Origin: Solenopsis invicta | Lineage: Eukaryota; Arthropoda; Insecta; Hymenoptera; Formicidae | Direction of reading: 5' to 3' | Assembly (NCBI RefSeq): GCF_016802725.1 | Contig: NC_052669.1 | Coordinates: forward strand, 23,403,770 to 23,467,769 | DNA length: 64,000 bases | Shown: piece by piece, positions 1-12,032 of the stretch | Layout of the letters: each line of letters opens with the position of its first letter | Numbering within the stretch: the stretch's first letter is position 1 | Program-made: the position numbers and the translations under genes | The notes under the pieces: generated by a model | Databases searched by the model: none | The model's input: the letters and a program-made list of their open reading frames with translations, nothing else | Told to the model about the DNA's origin: nothing

Positions 1-3000
1 TAAAATTAATATAATATAATATTTCACATATTCTGATTCCTTTTGGATTTTAAATTAAATTCATTGAATGGATGTCGCAAATTAAGGAAATTGAGGAAAG
101 ACATATGTACACGGTTAAATATTTGCGTACATACATTGTTAAATATTAAAAGAACAAATTTAAATCAATTCCTCTCGTTAAACATTTTGTTAATTTTAAC
201 TTCCACGTCGAAGCTTATTTATATTTTAAAACAATATATTTATTTTATAACAAAAAACACGTTAAGAAAATTATTTAATTAACTTACTTCTATATTTGAA
301 CCGCTTAGTTTCAAAGTAATCAACATTTATATTAATGTATGCACTAAGTAAATAATAAATTAAAATTTCAGTGACATTTACTACATTTCTTAAGTCAAAT
401 TGTTTAACTTTATTATTTTATATAAATTAATGATATTGAACAGTGGCGACATATAGGAATACGAAAAGAATGGTTACTGACGTATCTAATAATAATTTTG
501 TTGAACCATCAAAATAATTATAAAGGAAATTCAAGCATGATAATGCTGCAAAAAATTTTGATTGGTTTAAGAAAATTCTTTTTCATATCTATATCTAGCT
601 AAATTTTTAGATTCTTTAGCAAAGCTATTTTTTTGCAAACGATTGAAAAATAACTCAAATGGAATATAATTCAACATTATAAATTTAACCGTGTACTTTT
701 ATTTGTGAGTGCGCAACCATATTCAATATTAGCTGAGAGAAAACACCTGCGACGATCAACTTCCTCATTTCCTACCGTCGCGTCGCTCATCTTGTGCATC
801 GAGATAACGTATACGTACACGCGTTACACGGAGAACTTGGGGGGCGTAAAAAGGCGTCTTTCGCGACTCCAACTTGAAGAGTACGACGAGAACGACCGTG
901 TAATGGCAGTTACGCGGAAAAAGCGGTCGGTGCATCTGCGCAGAAACATTTCTCTTAGCTTATACACGTCTTTCATCTCTTTATGCACAGGTGGACCGCC
1001 GGCGGTGGAGGGAGCAAGGGGGGGGAGGGAGACGTGGGAGGGGCGAAAGGATGAGAAAAACTCTCGAGAAGTCGCGAAGAAAAACGCGAAAGAAAATGCG
1101 AATCGTCCGCTCGACATAACCGGAGAAATGCTTCCCGATCTCTCGCGTTTCTACCTCGTTGCTTGCCTTTGACAAGTACTAATACGAATTTCGTCGGTTT
1201 TCCCTCCCTTCCCCTCCATTTCCGCACCTCTCGCGCCGCTCCTGTCGCAGTCTGCTTTAACGCGATATATCATTGTCGAATATTTTCTCGTCGAAACGCG
1301 CGTGAGCAGATTCGATGAGGGACAGAGGCGTAACGGCGGATTACCGGACCGTGGGCGAAGTAATATCATGAATTTTTCTATTGGAAAGATATCGAAGATA
1401 AAATGAAAAGAATATACTTTCCAATTCAAAAGGTCTGGATAATTCACGTGAGTGAAATTTAATCGCACATCTATTTAAAAACGGCTGACCTATTAATCTA
1501 AAAAGTACCGTGCGAATTCACGCGGCCGGTTATATGAAATCACATAAATTCGGCGGTATATAGTTCCAATTTTGCCGCGCTTTGCTGCGCCATTGGCGAC
1601 GTGAGAACTCGACCGTGTCGCGAGAGGATCCATATAAAATTCAGGTATCCCGAAAGCCGTCGATTCGACGGTGAAACAGAAAAAAAAAGGAGGCGCCCCG
1701 TCGTGGGAGACATTACGCGACTTTTCATGTCGTACTCGTGATCGATCGTGTTTGCATTACCGTGGTATGCGGTCGATTTTGCAAGATTTATGGCTGTTTC
1801 GTTTGATAGGTGAAGCTATTTCGCAGCTTTCGGCCGTGCGAAGAAAATAGAGGGAGCCTATTCTCGCTATCGCCGCGCACAAATTTCACTACGAAATTGC
1901 CGTTACGTGAATGAAATTGCTGTTAACGATCGCGGTTATGCCGAACCTGAGTATTAATTGAGGGTTTTGCAGCACGAGTCAAGCATGTCTGCAATTTATA
2001 ATGCTCTCATCGAGAGTACGAAAGCGGTATTTATGGCGAATCCTATAAACTGCACCCTTAACTCCCGCATTCTGTCTGATTGATATCGTTGCACAGAGAA
2101 ACTTGATACAATTCGAAGCAACTAATAACTTGTATCTTTGTGCTTACGCTCGTATCTGAATATGATAGCCTCCTTTCCAGCAAAAAAAAAAAGATAACGT
2201 TTGCTTCGACGTAAAACAAATTTTTATTCAGGAATTATGTCAACCATATTTACGGGGAAGGAATCTTTCTTTTCCTTGTCGTAGAATATCCGCTCGCCAG
2301 TTAATGCACCTGTCTGCAGGTCGTTTAATTATTCTCGACATTACTCTGAGGCAAGAAAGGCAGCAAGGAGGGAGGAAGGAGGAAAGCACGGTTGGACTGA
2401 TTGTGAGTTGAGCACAGTTACCGTAAGGTGTCCGGGACAAATGGCGACGACGTTCTTGAAACTCGTTACAACTTCGAGTCAGCCGGTTAATTTGTTGTTT
2501 GCGCTCTGATTCCGAGACATTCTTTCGTTGCACCTCGCCGAGGGTTCGCAAGGCGGGAAACTCGAGGAAAGAGGCACTTTACGCATTTCAAGGTCGAGAA
2601 TAGGTTTTGAATAAAGTTTAATTAATTCACGTCGCTCGCGAAGATTCAAACCGTAAGCCGTCGCCGTTTGAAAGACGCTCTCTCGCTCCGGTCTCATTTG
2701 CCCTTTTCCATTCCCGGTATTGACGATAAAAACGGAATGAACACCTTCCGTTCCCGAAACCCGCGCTCCAGATCGCAACGCGAATAGTTGGGTCCGATCC
2801 GCACCCCGCTTTCGCCAAATCGATATTTCGTATAAAAAAGCGTGTCCCAGATTTTCATATGTTTTCGCCGGCCAAATGTCGGAGTTCGCGCGAGACCCAG
2901 TTACCGGTTTTTTTTTTATTTTTTAATAAATTCCAGGGCGAATTCTTCTCCAGCGATTTTAGCGGATCGATACCATGGGAATGAAATTAAAGTGGGTGCA

Positions 3001-4815
3001 GTAGATATAACAGTAAGATATAATTTTTTTTAAATATACAAAGTTATCAGCAATGAGCGATGGGCTCAATGTAATACAATTTTTAAAAATAAATTTGTAA
3101 TTATATTTGTAAAAATGTCTACGCTATTGAAAATTTATTTCTAAAAATAACATAAATAATTGAAATTTTTATTTCTAATATAAATCCCCAAAATTCTTCG
3201 ATAAAATTTGAAGTTTTGTAATCAAGAATTGTTTCAAGCACGTTTCAGCATATTTATTTTATCAGAGAAATTCTTTCGGTGTTCAACGTAGATTTATCTC
3301 TAGAGAATTTCAGATTAAAATTCGCTCGAAGATGCAAATAGTACCTTATCGCGTGCGGTTTGAATGCTCCATAAATCTGCCGTATCGTCGTATTAATAAA
3401 CATGCGAGCGCGGCGAATAATTTTTCTTCCTTCGAAGGAGCCATCTCGACTTCTTTTTTTTTCTTTCTTTTTTTAGTTATCTCGAGTAATCTGCGACTAC
3501 GTCGCTCTCCACTCGATCAATGCGCGGCTGAACGAATCATCTTTTCTCGATCAGGCGTTTTCGACGATTTGCCTCCCCTCGATTAATCGTGCCCGGCGAA
3601 TTCCGCAAAACGCGGACGACGCAAGATCCTTTTACTCTCTCTTTCTCTCTCTCGCCGAGGAGAAAGTTTTTAATCTTTCCGTCCGAAGACCCGCCAGAAT
3701 TACGCGACAGTTATCTCGAAGATAGAACGTATAGTCCGTCCGGGAGATTATCCCGGGATTAAGGCTCGCATTACGACGAGCCTCGATTACCGCCGTCCAT
3801 CGGCAGAATGTTTGCCGGTATTATCCGAATTACGCGGGCGTGGAGGATCCTTTTAATTAAATGAAATTCCCCCGGACGGAAAAATCCTCGATGTGGCGAG
3901 GGCTACACGTTCGTGAAGCGTGTTATTGACCTTGGGAGACAACAGCGAAGACATTTCTGTCTATTCCGAGTAGTTTATACTACCGGCGTATTTTACTTTT
4001 TAATGCAATTTTGTTTTAACGCCGGAGCAGTTTTTAATAGTAGAGAGATTAAAGCTCGGTATCTCTCTCTCTCGCGCGCGCACGCGCGCGCGGACATCAA
4101 AGTTAGAAGAAACCAATTTGAACTTAAAAGTGGGTCGGAACAATAGACGTCGCGTAAAGTCTCAGTGAAAGTTAATTCTTAAGTAACCGATAAACTTAGG
4201 AGACTTCTCAGATGACGCATCTACATCTCGATTAATTACGAATATTATATTTTCGGCGACGGCGACATTCCGCTGCGAAACGTTCGCGCCTGCTCGTCGA
4301 TCGATCGATTCTCGGTTTCGCATTGTTTCAGCACATTCGGAAAGCAGTTTTGGAGGCTTGATTAACACCATAGGTTACCCACCTGACGTTTCATCGGCCT
4401 TTTCCGCGTTCCCACGGCAAGACCAGGATGGCCGGGGGCCAATAACGGCCGAGAGTTCGGAAAGTAACGACGATGCTTACGATTATTGCCCCGACCTTAC
4501 GGACGATTAATTTTCGTCGACATTTTTAGGGGCAGTACAAAAACTGGAGGGAAGCAGGAGGAGGGTAGGTAGCGAACTCTAATCGATTCCGAAACGAGAT
4601 TTTCAGCGGCGACGCGTGCCTAGCATCGCGAAAACTACGCGCGCGTCGCGGATACAGAAATAAAAAGTAAAAAGCGGACGCGTGATCCAATTCTGCGGTA
4701 AGCCCCGCGCATGCTGAAGAGGGCGAGAAAAACGTCGCGCGACGTGTGTATCCTGCGCTATTTTCCACGAGAATTGGCAAATGAAGTGTCAAGAGTTTGC
4801 CTTTTGTCGCACGAA

Positions 4816-4818
<3 letters not shown>
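1..4818. other. Intergenic DNA upstream of the CUB gene, first part
   Basis: No gene can be supported here. The first 700 bases are strongly AT-rich and contain one transposon relic (461-636). From about 720 to 1340, 1500 to 2820 and 3300 to 4790 the base composition rises toward GC and CpG becomes common. This opens long chance frames on both strands, for example 705-1172 (+) and 2240-2818 (-). Their products are rich in Arg and Ser, lack domain-like patterns and overlap on opposite strands, so I left them out. A short alternating CG tract lies at about 4071-4092. The CpG-rich stretches could be regulatory DNA of a neighbouring gene, but nothing in the sequence proves it. Confidence 0.5.
461..636. 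mobile_element. MITE relic, CACGGAAAGAA family, copy 1 (decayed)
   Basis: This degraded copy belongs to a small dispersed family found six times in the window. Its right end carries the family core TCTAGCTAAATTTTTAGATT followed by CTTTAGCAAAGC. Its middle carries the shared CCATCAAAATAATTATAAAG and GCTGCAAAAAATTTTGA blocks. The left terminus is poorly kept (ACGAAAAGAA). There is no coding capacity, as expected for a miniature inverted-repeat element mobilised in trans. Confidence 0.55.

Positions 4819-4869
<51 letters not shown>
4819..4869. repeat. (GA)n microsatellite
   Basis: About 50 bases of almost perfect GA dinucleotide repeat, with one A-rich interruption near the right end. Confidence 0.95.
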
Positions 4870-4921
4870 GTGTATTAAAATAAAATTGGGAAAATTCCCT
4901 ATGGAATTAGTTTATTGATTA

Positions 4922-4996
4922 ACGTTATTTTTCGATTGTTCTAAGCACGCGATCTTAATGCGAAAATAACTTACGCGAAAAGAATCGGCAATTTAG
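4922..4996. repeat. 75-bp exact direct repeat, copy 1
   Basis: This 75-base stretch, from ACGTTATTTTTCGATTGTTC to GAATCGGCAATTTAG, recurs without any mismatch at 6711-6785 in the same orientation, while flanking DNA is unrelated. It is not low-complexity sequence and shows no ORF. It could be a recent local duplication, a gene-conversion tract or an assembly artefact. Confidence 0.9.
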
Positions 4997-7900
4997 AGCG
5001 TCGATGCTAAATGTAGATGATAAAACGAATCGAGTTTGTCAAGTGGCTATAAATTATTTCAGTAAAGCATTAGCAGCAATTTGTTTGCTATAATCATTAA
5101 ATTATTAACCATGTCTTTAGACAGGACAGAATTACGAGTACCAAGGATAACTCGTGAAATCGATCGTTTTTAAAAATTAAGCAATTTCCATTTTATTCCG
5201 GATAATATTATCCGTGTATTTATTTCTATTGTTCTAAATTTGATCGAAATTCCATCTCTCGTGACTCGTCGTAACTATGCAACAGACGCGTAAACGATTT
5301 TGGTAGAGAGAGTCTTTGCTGGCCCTTTCTATGATGCGATACAGTCGCATCGATAACGATCGGCATCGAGACAAATCTTGTCGTCGGGATGCAAATTTAT
5401 TTCGCGATCTGCGTGTGAATGCATCGCGTTAACAATACGCGCCGTAACGATTTCCGTGGGCTACGAGCCCGGCCCGGAGCACTTAAAACCAGTCGTCTAC
5501 GTTTACGCGGATTACATCCGCGAAATTTATTCAAAGATATGGAATACCTTAGCGGTGTGGCGCGGAATTATCGTGGTTCTACCGCCGTCGGTGCACCCGT
5601 TCGCAGATTTTACGGAAGCAGGCACAGACGGTTTATAATTGCGCGATTTGAATAATGCTTATTTTGACGGTAAGCGCGGAGAAACCCACGTGGCTTTAAT
5701 ACTAAATAAGGGATTGATGTTTTTTTAGAATTTTCACTTTATCCCAGAAAACTTTGATTCACATAATTAGGAGAAAATTGCGAAATAATACTGCCTCATC
5801 TAAAAATTTGACCGTTCTACTTGTTTCTACAGGATTATTTGAGAACTATGTCCATTGCTGTGATGATTCATTTATTTACTCGAATCGTTAGTAGGAATTT
5901 TACGTTCACGGTTAAAATTACATACGTTCATAAAAAAGTCATGATATTGTGGCTATTTTTCGACACATTTGGTAGCTAAATTGCAGAAAAAGTTTGATAA
6001 ATGGCTTGGAATTTGATAATTTGCAAAGATCGCAATACTGTCAGAATTAGGTTAATAGAATTAAAGTTTTCTTTTTTCTCTTGCTTCTAAATTAAACAAA
6101 ATTTTATAAAATATCTTGGTCTCCTAAATTATGCGACGTTGTCTAAATTGCAATTTTAACTACCGTGAATAGTTATTTTTACAATGGACGGAAAATGGAA
6201 AAAAGAGACTACGGAAAGTGATATTCAGAATTTATATAAATTGTACTCAAAAAGTATAAAGACTATAAAATAAAATTGAATGAAGTAGAAAGAAAATACA
6301 GCGCATGTCTATATATATATAAAAAAAAAACTTTTTTACGGCATTATCGGAATGAAATTTTACGTCGAACGAAATGAGCTACTGTACAATATATGAACGA
6401 TAGAGAACCATTGCAATTTTAGCAACCTGTGGTGCGATTTAGAAGATTTTAAATCGTATTACGTATAAGCTTATTAAAATTTTTTATTTTAAAAAAACAA
6501 TGCAAAAAAATTATGAAAAAATTACATTAAAAAAAAAAGAAAATATTTTATGTACTTTATAATGATGTAAAGAAATTTTTAAATAATCTTCATAATTTAT
6601 GAGTTAATAAGCCTTTGCGTAAAGTGAATCGATTTCTACAATCTTTTCCCATCCACATTTTAAACATTTCTCTTCAATTTTTTTATACTTCAAAAATGTG
6701 AGCATAAAATACGTTATTTTTCGATTGTTCTAAGCACGCGATCTTAATGCGAAAATAACTTACGCGAAAAGAATCGGCAATTTAGTCATCTTATACATAT
6801 ATTTGAATTGTGAAAATAATTCTAATCTTTGTTGTATATAATTACCCAGTAAAAGAAAATTACTGTCCGACTACTACTCCGATTTTTTCCCCAAATTGAA
6901 ATAAAATTTTTACCCAATTGAAACCAAGTTCTCTGCATTTCAGAGGACGTGATTTTTCGTCGCGCTTATGTAGCGATTTTTCCCATCCCTAGTACTAGAC
7001 GAATTTAACTATTCCTAAGAGATCTGAAGAGGAACAGAGAAGAAGCGAAGAAAGAGGAGAAACGTAAGGAAGCACGAAGGAAATGTCCAGCTATTTCGCG
7101 AACGCGCAATTATTTAAATGGCGTGTCATTAGGTACGCGTCCGTGCAGTGCTTAGGAGAGGCAGAGATTCCGAGATCATACGTGTCGGATGTGTTATCCG
7201 CGTCGCCGCTGCTTTCTTCTCGTGATTTCCATTTTAATTAATTTTCGTCCCGCAGAAGGTGGACTTGATTTGATCGTACATCTCTTCCGTATCGCAGCCG
7301 AGTACTGAGATAAGGATGAGATAAATATTTACACAGCCAGTCCCAAATGACTTCGGGTTAACTTTGATCTCTAAGGAAATCAAGGTCTTTGACCTTTTGA
7401 TTAGTGAGAAAAAAAGTTCCAAGTTAATGAATGTATTGAAGATAATCTAAATTTCTTTGATCTCGATATAGATGTAATGATCTTAGTGCTTATTGGAATT
7501 ATGAGAATGAAATAAAAAAAAGTGTGTGAGCGGAACAGAGGCGAATCCAATCTCAGTTTTAAATTAGAAATAAGTTTGGATTAGACTAAATCTTTTTGGA
7601 GGAAGGCTCTGTCCCTCCTTCCTCCACGCGCTTCCTTCATCAATGTTACTCTGGATCACGATCCTAAAGTATATACGCAAAGATGAACAAAAATGTGGAT
7701 TTTCTTCAAAACGTTTATTTCTTTTCAACTTTTTTTACTAATCGAACGACGAAAAAGGTCAATGACTTTAATCTTTGTGAAGGTAAAAGTTAACACCAAA
7801 GGCGATCGGAAATTATTTGTGACTATGTAAAGGTAAATATTTAGCAAAACATTTTTCTGATTATGATCTTGATCTCGGCTTTATCGTCAAATCATGACTT

Positions 7901-10900
7901 TCGTCGAAATCTGCTTACAAAAGAGACATGCGAGAAAGTCGCGCGGCGCTCGCTGTTGCTTTTGTGTCCAGTTAATCGAGATTAAGATTAATTAATCGGC
8001 AAATGTAATCCGCGGACAAGAATGCAAGCGTGATAGTTCGCAGCCACGAGCGTCGCGTGGTTGCACTCTTCCGAATGCACATTCCCCGTTTAATTTTGTA
8101 AAACGAAATTTCGCGTTGCAACGTCCGATTTAATGCCTCGCTGCAAAACTACCCGAGGCGATGGAGAGAGTTCGCTTTAATACCGAGATACTAATTTAAA
8201 ACGCTGCTATTAAAATACGTAACGGTGTAAGCTTTTTTTTCAGCGTACGCGAAAAGCCGTCGCGCGATGAAAACTAGATTGAGAAATATGATAAAAGAGA
8301 GAAAAGACTTGTTAATAAGTGGCGCTTCAAAAGCGTAATAAAACGTTTGCGGATTATGTAAAAGAGATTTTTACGGTCGCCGATACGTAAAGCGGTACGA
8401 GACAAAGGCAGAGCAAGAGAAGCAAAATGATGCGCAATAAAGATGACTGAGGAATATAAAAATTTTGTACAATTGTCAAGACAGTTTTCGCAGCCGGAAT
8501 ATCGATTATCAATGCTTCTTAGAGTTCACATTTTGCGTTGTATCGATAAACGACAATAATTATTGTGTTAACGAAATTCATATATTAAATTACAAAACGT
8601 AAACAATATCGTTAACGAAAACAATTAAAATTTCCTGTTTTAATAATTTAATCTTTCATTTGTCGGACCAGAGGAAATGTTGTTAATAATGTGAATAGCT
8701 CATTTATAAAGTGAGATTAAACGCGCAACATTTTACGTATTATATCACTTTGGCCATTCGAAGGGTTTCCCGATATAGTCTGAAATCGTGGTATCGATTT
8801 AACCCTTTGACTGGCTACGATATGCTGTCGTGTCATCGCTTCACGACATCACGATGGATATGATGGACACGTCGTATGTTATCGATTTTTCTCGCTTGTA
8901 TGACGCTGCGGTATGACGACCTGCGGAGCTGGAAATTGTGGGCATTGTAATAGTTGGCGGGGATTTTATTGACTGGATTGTGCTTCCGTCATCCGTCGAT
9001 TTATGTAATCGTGTAATCATCGGCAATGTCACGATAATGCCATTCATTCGTTTATAGTCTTTACATAGCGATTCTTCTAACTTGCTAAACAGTCGTCTCG
9101 CGGTAACACTTACGCTAAAGCAATAAGCACACGCTGAATGTTTTATGAGAACGTGGTAAGTCTCGATGTGTAAATGTAATTTATATGAGTGAAGCTGCAT
9201 GAATAATTTTTCAAACTTAACATAAATCCGTCGATGTAAACGTTAACTTCTTTATGAATTTTTTAAGAGATAAAAATTAAAAAGTACACCAATTTTTCAG
9301 TTTTATGTCGCGCGCGCGCAAAGCCTATGTCAGCGATGATAAAATATGCATCACTATCTGCCTCAGTTGTCAATGACAATATTAAATATTAGCACTTTCA
9401 TCGCGTACAACGATTTCCGTATTATTCCGGGGTCTTTTGCGAAGGTAAGCACGATCTCGTCGAACAAATCGATCACGGAATTATCAGTGAACTTCCACAC
9501 TTTTTTCACATTAGATCAAATCCCATTCGCGCGCGCGAATGAGATTCCCGACTGCTCTCTATCCGATAGCAAACTCGAAAAATTCGTGCGAAAAATTCAA
9601 CCTGCCAATTCCGAAGGAAAATTACACGATCGAACTTCGCGGCAACAATTGCGGAATATTTTTCGCCGAGTTTTTTTCACCCCGACGAGAGCACTTTCGG
9701 AACGGAGAGAATCGACTGGTCGTTGAACAATAACTCATTCGCGTCGCTTATAAAATGAGATTTACCACGGTGACTTTTCGCACCTCCTTAGTTTTCCGCA
9801 GACGACTTCTTAATCTCGTCACCTCGCCCCGTTCACCGACGGCAATCTAATTTTCCGCCCAAAAGAAAAGGGTTTTAATCGCTCGCTGTCTGAATCCGTT
9901 CGTCCCTGATGGTTAAGATGCCTAAATTATATTTTTCACCGACTGCAACTTATCAACGTACTTAGACGGAAGCATTGTGTAATTACTTCTATATTCTATA
10001 CGACGTTTTTTAATTAAATGCTAGTCGTAACAGTAAACAATTAAATTTGTTATCGTCTTCTTTTGAAAGATATTATTAATTCTAATAATTAAATTTTGAC
10101 TAGTAAATCTTTTTCATAAAATAAGTCATACTTCGTATTTCTAGAGCAGCAGAATTGTTCCGCTGAAAATTTAATCTCCGTGAAAAATATTTCCATCTGT
10201 AAAGCTTTTCAAGTAGTTTTCGCAGAGTCTCCGGAACAAAATGTGCACGGAAAATCTATAAAGCCCGAGCACACATCTTCCTCCATCGATAATCGATTTC
10301 TTTTACACATGTCCCGCGTTCTATTTTATTTTTACCATCCGTGTAATATCAGTTATTTCAATTTTCTTATATTCACAACGCGCAGTCGAGATTTTTCCCG
10401 TCGGCATCAGCGAGAACGTTGCAAAAGCGCACCTGGCACTTTGACGGTTCCCTATCCCGGTCGACTTCACGGTTCGGCGCCGAGGTATTATAACTTCGTA
10501 TGCACCGACGACAATCCGCATCCGCTTCCAGATCCGCGCAAACTTCTCCTTGCGTGCCGGCGACTCGCGAGTCACGCGGTCAAGATTTGCAATTCCTCCA
10601 CTTTTCTGTGGCATCCGGCCCACCGCCCGGCCGCCCGTCGCGTCGCGCTAGCACGCTGCTCCGCGGGTCCGTGGCGAATTCTAAATTTCCTCGAAATTGA
10701 ATGGGGAAGTTGGTCGCGATTCGCAGCTTCCGCCAGTGCGGCGCGCGGGAACCGTGTAACCGACGTTGTAACTTCCACGTGTAGCATCTGGCTCCTCTCC
10801 ACTCGAGGAGCACACTCCGTGCGCTCGGTTATGACTGCGCGACGATATTTAGAGCGCCGGAATAACACGCGTCGAAGTTCAACTTAAAGTTATTCGCCCC

Positions 10901-11299
10901 GACGTTCGTCGGGGTGCCCGTCCTCCCTGTGTGAACTCGCGAATTCACGTCTCGGAATTAGAATTTATATAATTACACTTATTCATAAAGTTGCGCGTGT
11001 TTCATCTTCCGCAACGCTCGCGAGTATACAAGCGGGCGGGATCGAAGTTAATCTCGTTATGGCAGATATTCTTGAAACGCGACTAATTATAATGAATACG
11101 AAACTTTACAGATTCAAGTGATTTCTTCGATTCCGTGAGTTCGGTTTAGATCCACGCTATTTTCATGTATTACGAATTAATGTATTTTCATTGTGTTTTT
11201 GCCTCGGTCGATTATCAACGATTCCCTTAACGAAAGAAAGAGCGTAATACCTCGATCCGCAAGTGTATACTTGATTACGTTTCTCAGGACGAACAACGC
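4997..11299. other. Intergenic DNA upstream of the CUB gene, second part
   Basis: No gene can be supported. The sequence is AT-rich (homopolymer A/T runs around 6300-6560), with a more GC-rich part from about 10400 to 10890. That part opens the longest frame in the window (10180-10887, +), which has no recognisable domain, no start context and a strong antisense overlap. I treat it as non-coding. The second copy of the 75-bp duplication lies at 6711-6785. The DNA just upstream of 11300 may hold distal promoter elements of the CUB gene. Confidence 0.5.
6711..6785. repeat. 75-bp exact direct repeat, copy 2
   Basis: Identical to 4922-4996 in the same orientation, about 1.7 kb downstream. The identity starts and stops abruptly at both edges. 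Confidence 0.9.
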
Positions 11300-11675
11300 C
11301 GTAGCAAACGATCTCATTTGGGATTCTCTCTTATTCCCAAGCCAATCGTCATCACCGTTTCCGTCCGCATTTTCCGGGCAACGACGACGACGTGTTTCGC
11401 GATACGTTTTCGCGCGTCCGCGCCGCGTCGCGTTGCGACGTAGCGTAATCCGGTCGAAAAGCCGGTTACGCTCGTCCTCATTAACTCGCCTCAACAATGA
11501 GCGTGGGTGTCGGCGTAGTACGTCCTTTCAACCCCCGTCCACATCCACACCCTTCTCGAGATCCGTAGGGCGCACGCGCGAGCTCGCTCTCTCTCCCCGT
11601 CCCTCACTCAGTTTCTCTCTTTCACTTGAACGTCGACGACGACGACCACGACGATTACGTCGACGACTGGGAACG

Positions 11676-11702
11676 ATGTGTGTGGAGGTGGTTCGCGCGT
11701 AA
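11676..11702 (+). other. Upstream ORF 1 in the CUB gene leader
   Basis: ATG followed by seven further codons and TAA (peptide MCVEVVRA). It is out of frame with the main ORF and would lie in the 5' leader if transcription starts near 11610. It could damp translation of the main frame, but this is inference. Confidence 0.35.
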
Positions 11703-11772
11703 AATCGCACCGAGCGGAGGCGCTCAGTCGCGCGGGACACGTCGCGGGGTGCGGTTGCTTCGTCGTGGTGTT

Positions 11773-11849
11773 ACGTGCGTGCACGCGTGCGTGCGTGCGT
11801 GCGTGCGTACGTGCGTGCGTGCGAGCGTGCGAGCGTGCGAGCGTGCGAG
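11773..11849. repeat. (TGCG)n-type tetranucleotide repeat in the 5' leader
   Basis: A run of GTGC/GTGA units, first TGCG-like then switching to GAGCGTGC units. All CpG-containing, it lies in the predicted 5' leader of the CUB gene and opens long Arg/Cys/Val frames on both strands that are artefacts of the repeat. Confidence 0.9.
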
Positions 11850-11904
11850 GAAGGAAAGAGACGACGACCCTATCTGTGCCTTTTGCGCGGAGGTGGTGTG
11901 GACG

Positions 11905-11922
11905 ATGTGCGCGTGCCGATAA
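11905..11922 (+). other. Upstream ORF 2 in the CUB gene leader
   Basis: ATG, four codons and TAA (peptide MCACR), ending 19 bases before the main ATG at 11942 and in another frame. Its closeness to the main start makes reinitiation inefficient in general, so a repressive role is possible but unproven. Confidence 0.35.
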
Positions 11923-11941
11923 CGATAAGGCCGCCGCAGGG

Positions 11942-12032
11942 ATGTGCCTAGCGGGGGGCACTCGAGCCCTCCTGCTCTTGGCGCTCGTGCTGTGCCAGCG
12001 TGCCGCCTGCGTCGACGGCAAGAATGACAACT
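11942..12032 (+). CDS. CUB gene, coding exon 1: signal peptide
   Basis: Encodes 30 residues starting MCLAGGTRALLLLALVLCQR, a textbook signal peptide, and ends at the donor CT|GTGAGT in phase 1. The start was chosen because the hydrophobic core follows at the right distance; upstream in-frame sequence is CpG-rich leader without an ATG. An alternative is that translation begins at the in-frame ATG at 24327 in the next exon, but that would lose the signal peptide. Confidence 0.8.

Larger units (their letters stand above)
11300..11941 (+). promoter_or_regulatory. CpG-rich promoter and 5' leader of the CUB gene
   Basis: A CpG-dense block precedes the signal-peptide exon. A sequence matching the arthropod initiator core TCAGT occurs at 11608-11612 after a CT-rich stretch, which would give a 5' leader of about 330 bases; this start site is inferred only. 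No TATA box is evident in the expected place. The leader holds at least two ATGs out of frame with the main start, each opening a very short ORF (11676-11702 and 11905-11922), plus a TGCG-type repeat at 11773-11849. The main start codon at 11942 has a G at position -3, a moderately good context. Confidence 0.5.

Noticed and set aside
705..1172. 155-codon frame on the + strand
   Set aside because: Low-complexity Arg/Ser/Lys-rich product in a GC-rich patch, with equally long antisense frames.
8841..9200. 119-codon minus-strand frame
   Set aside because: No signal peptide, no domain, ordinary intergenic composition.
10180..10887. Longest open frame in the window (235 codons, +)
   Set aside because: It has no ATG in good context at its start, shifts in composition midway, overlaps open frames on the other strand and shows no domain, signal peptide or splice logic.
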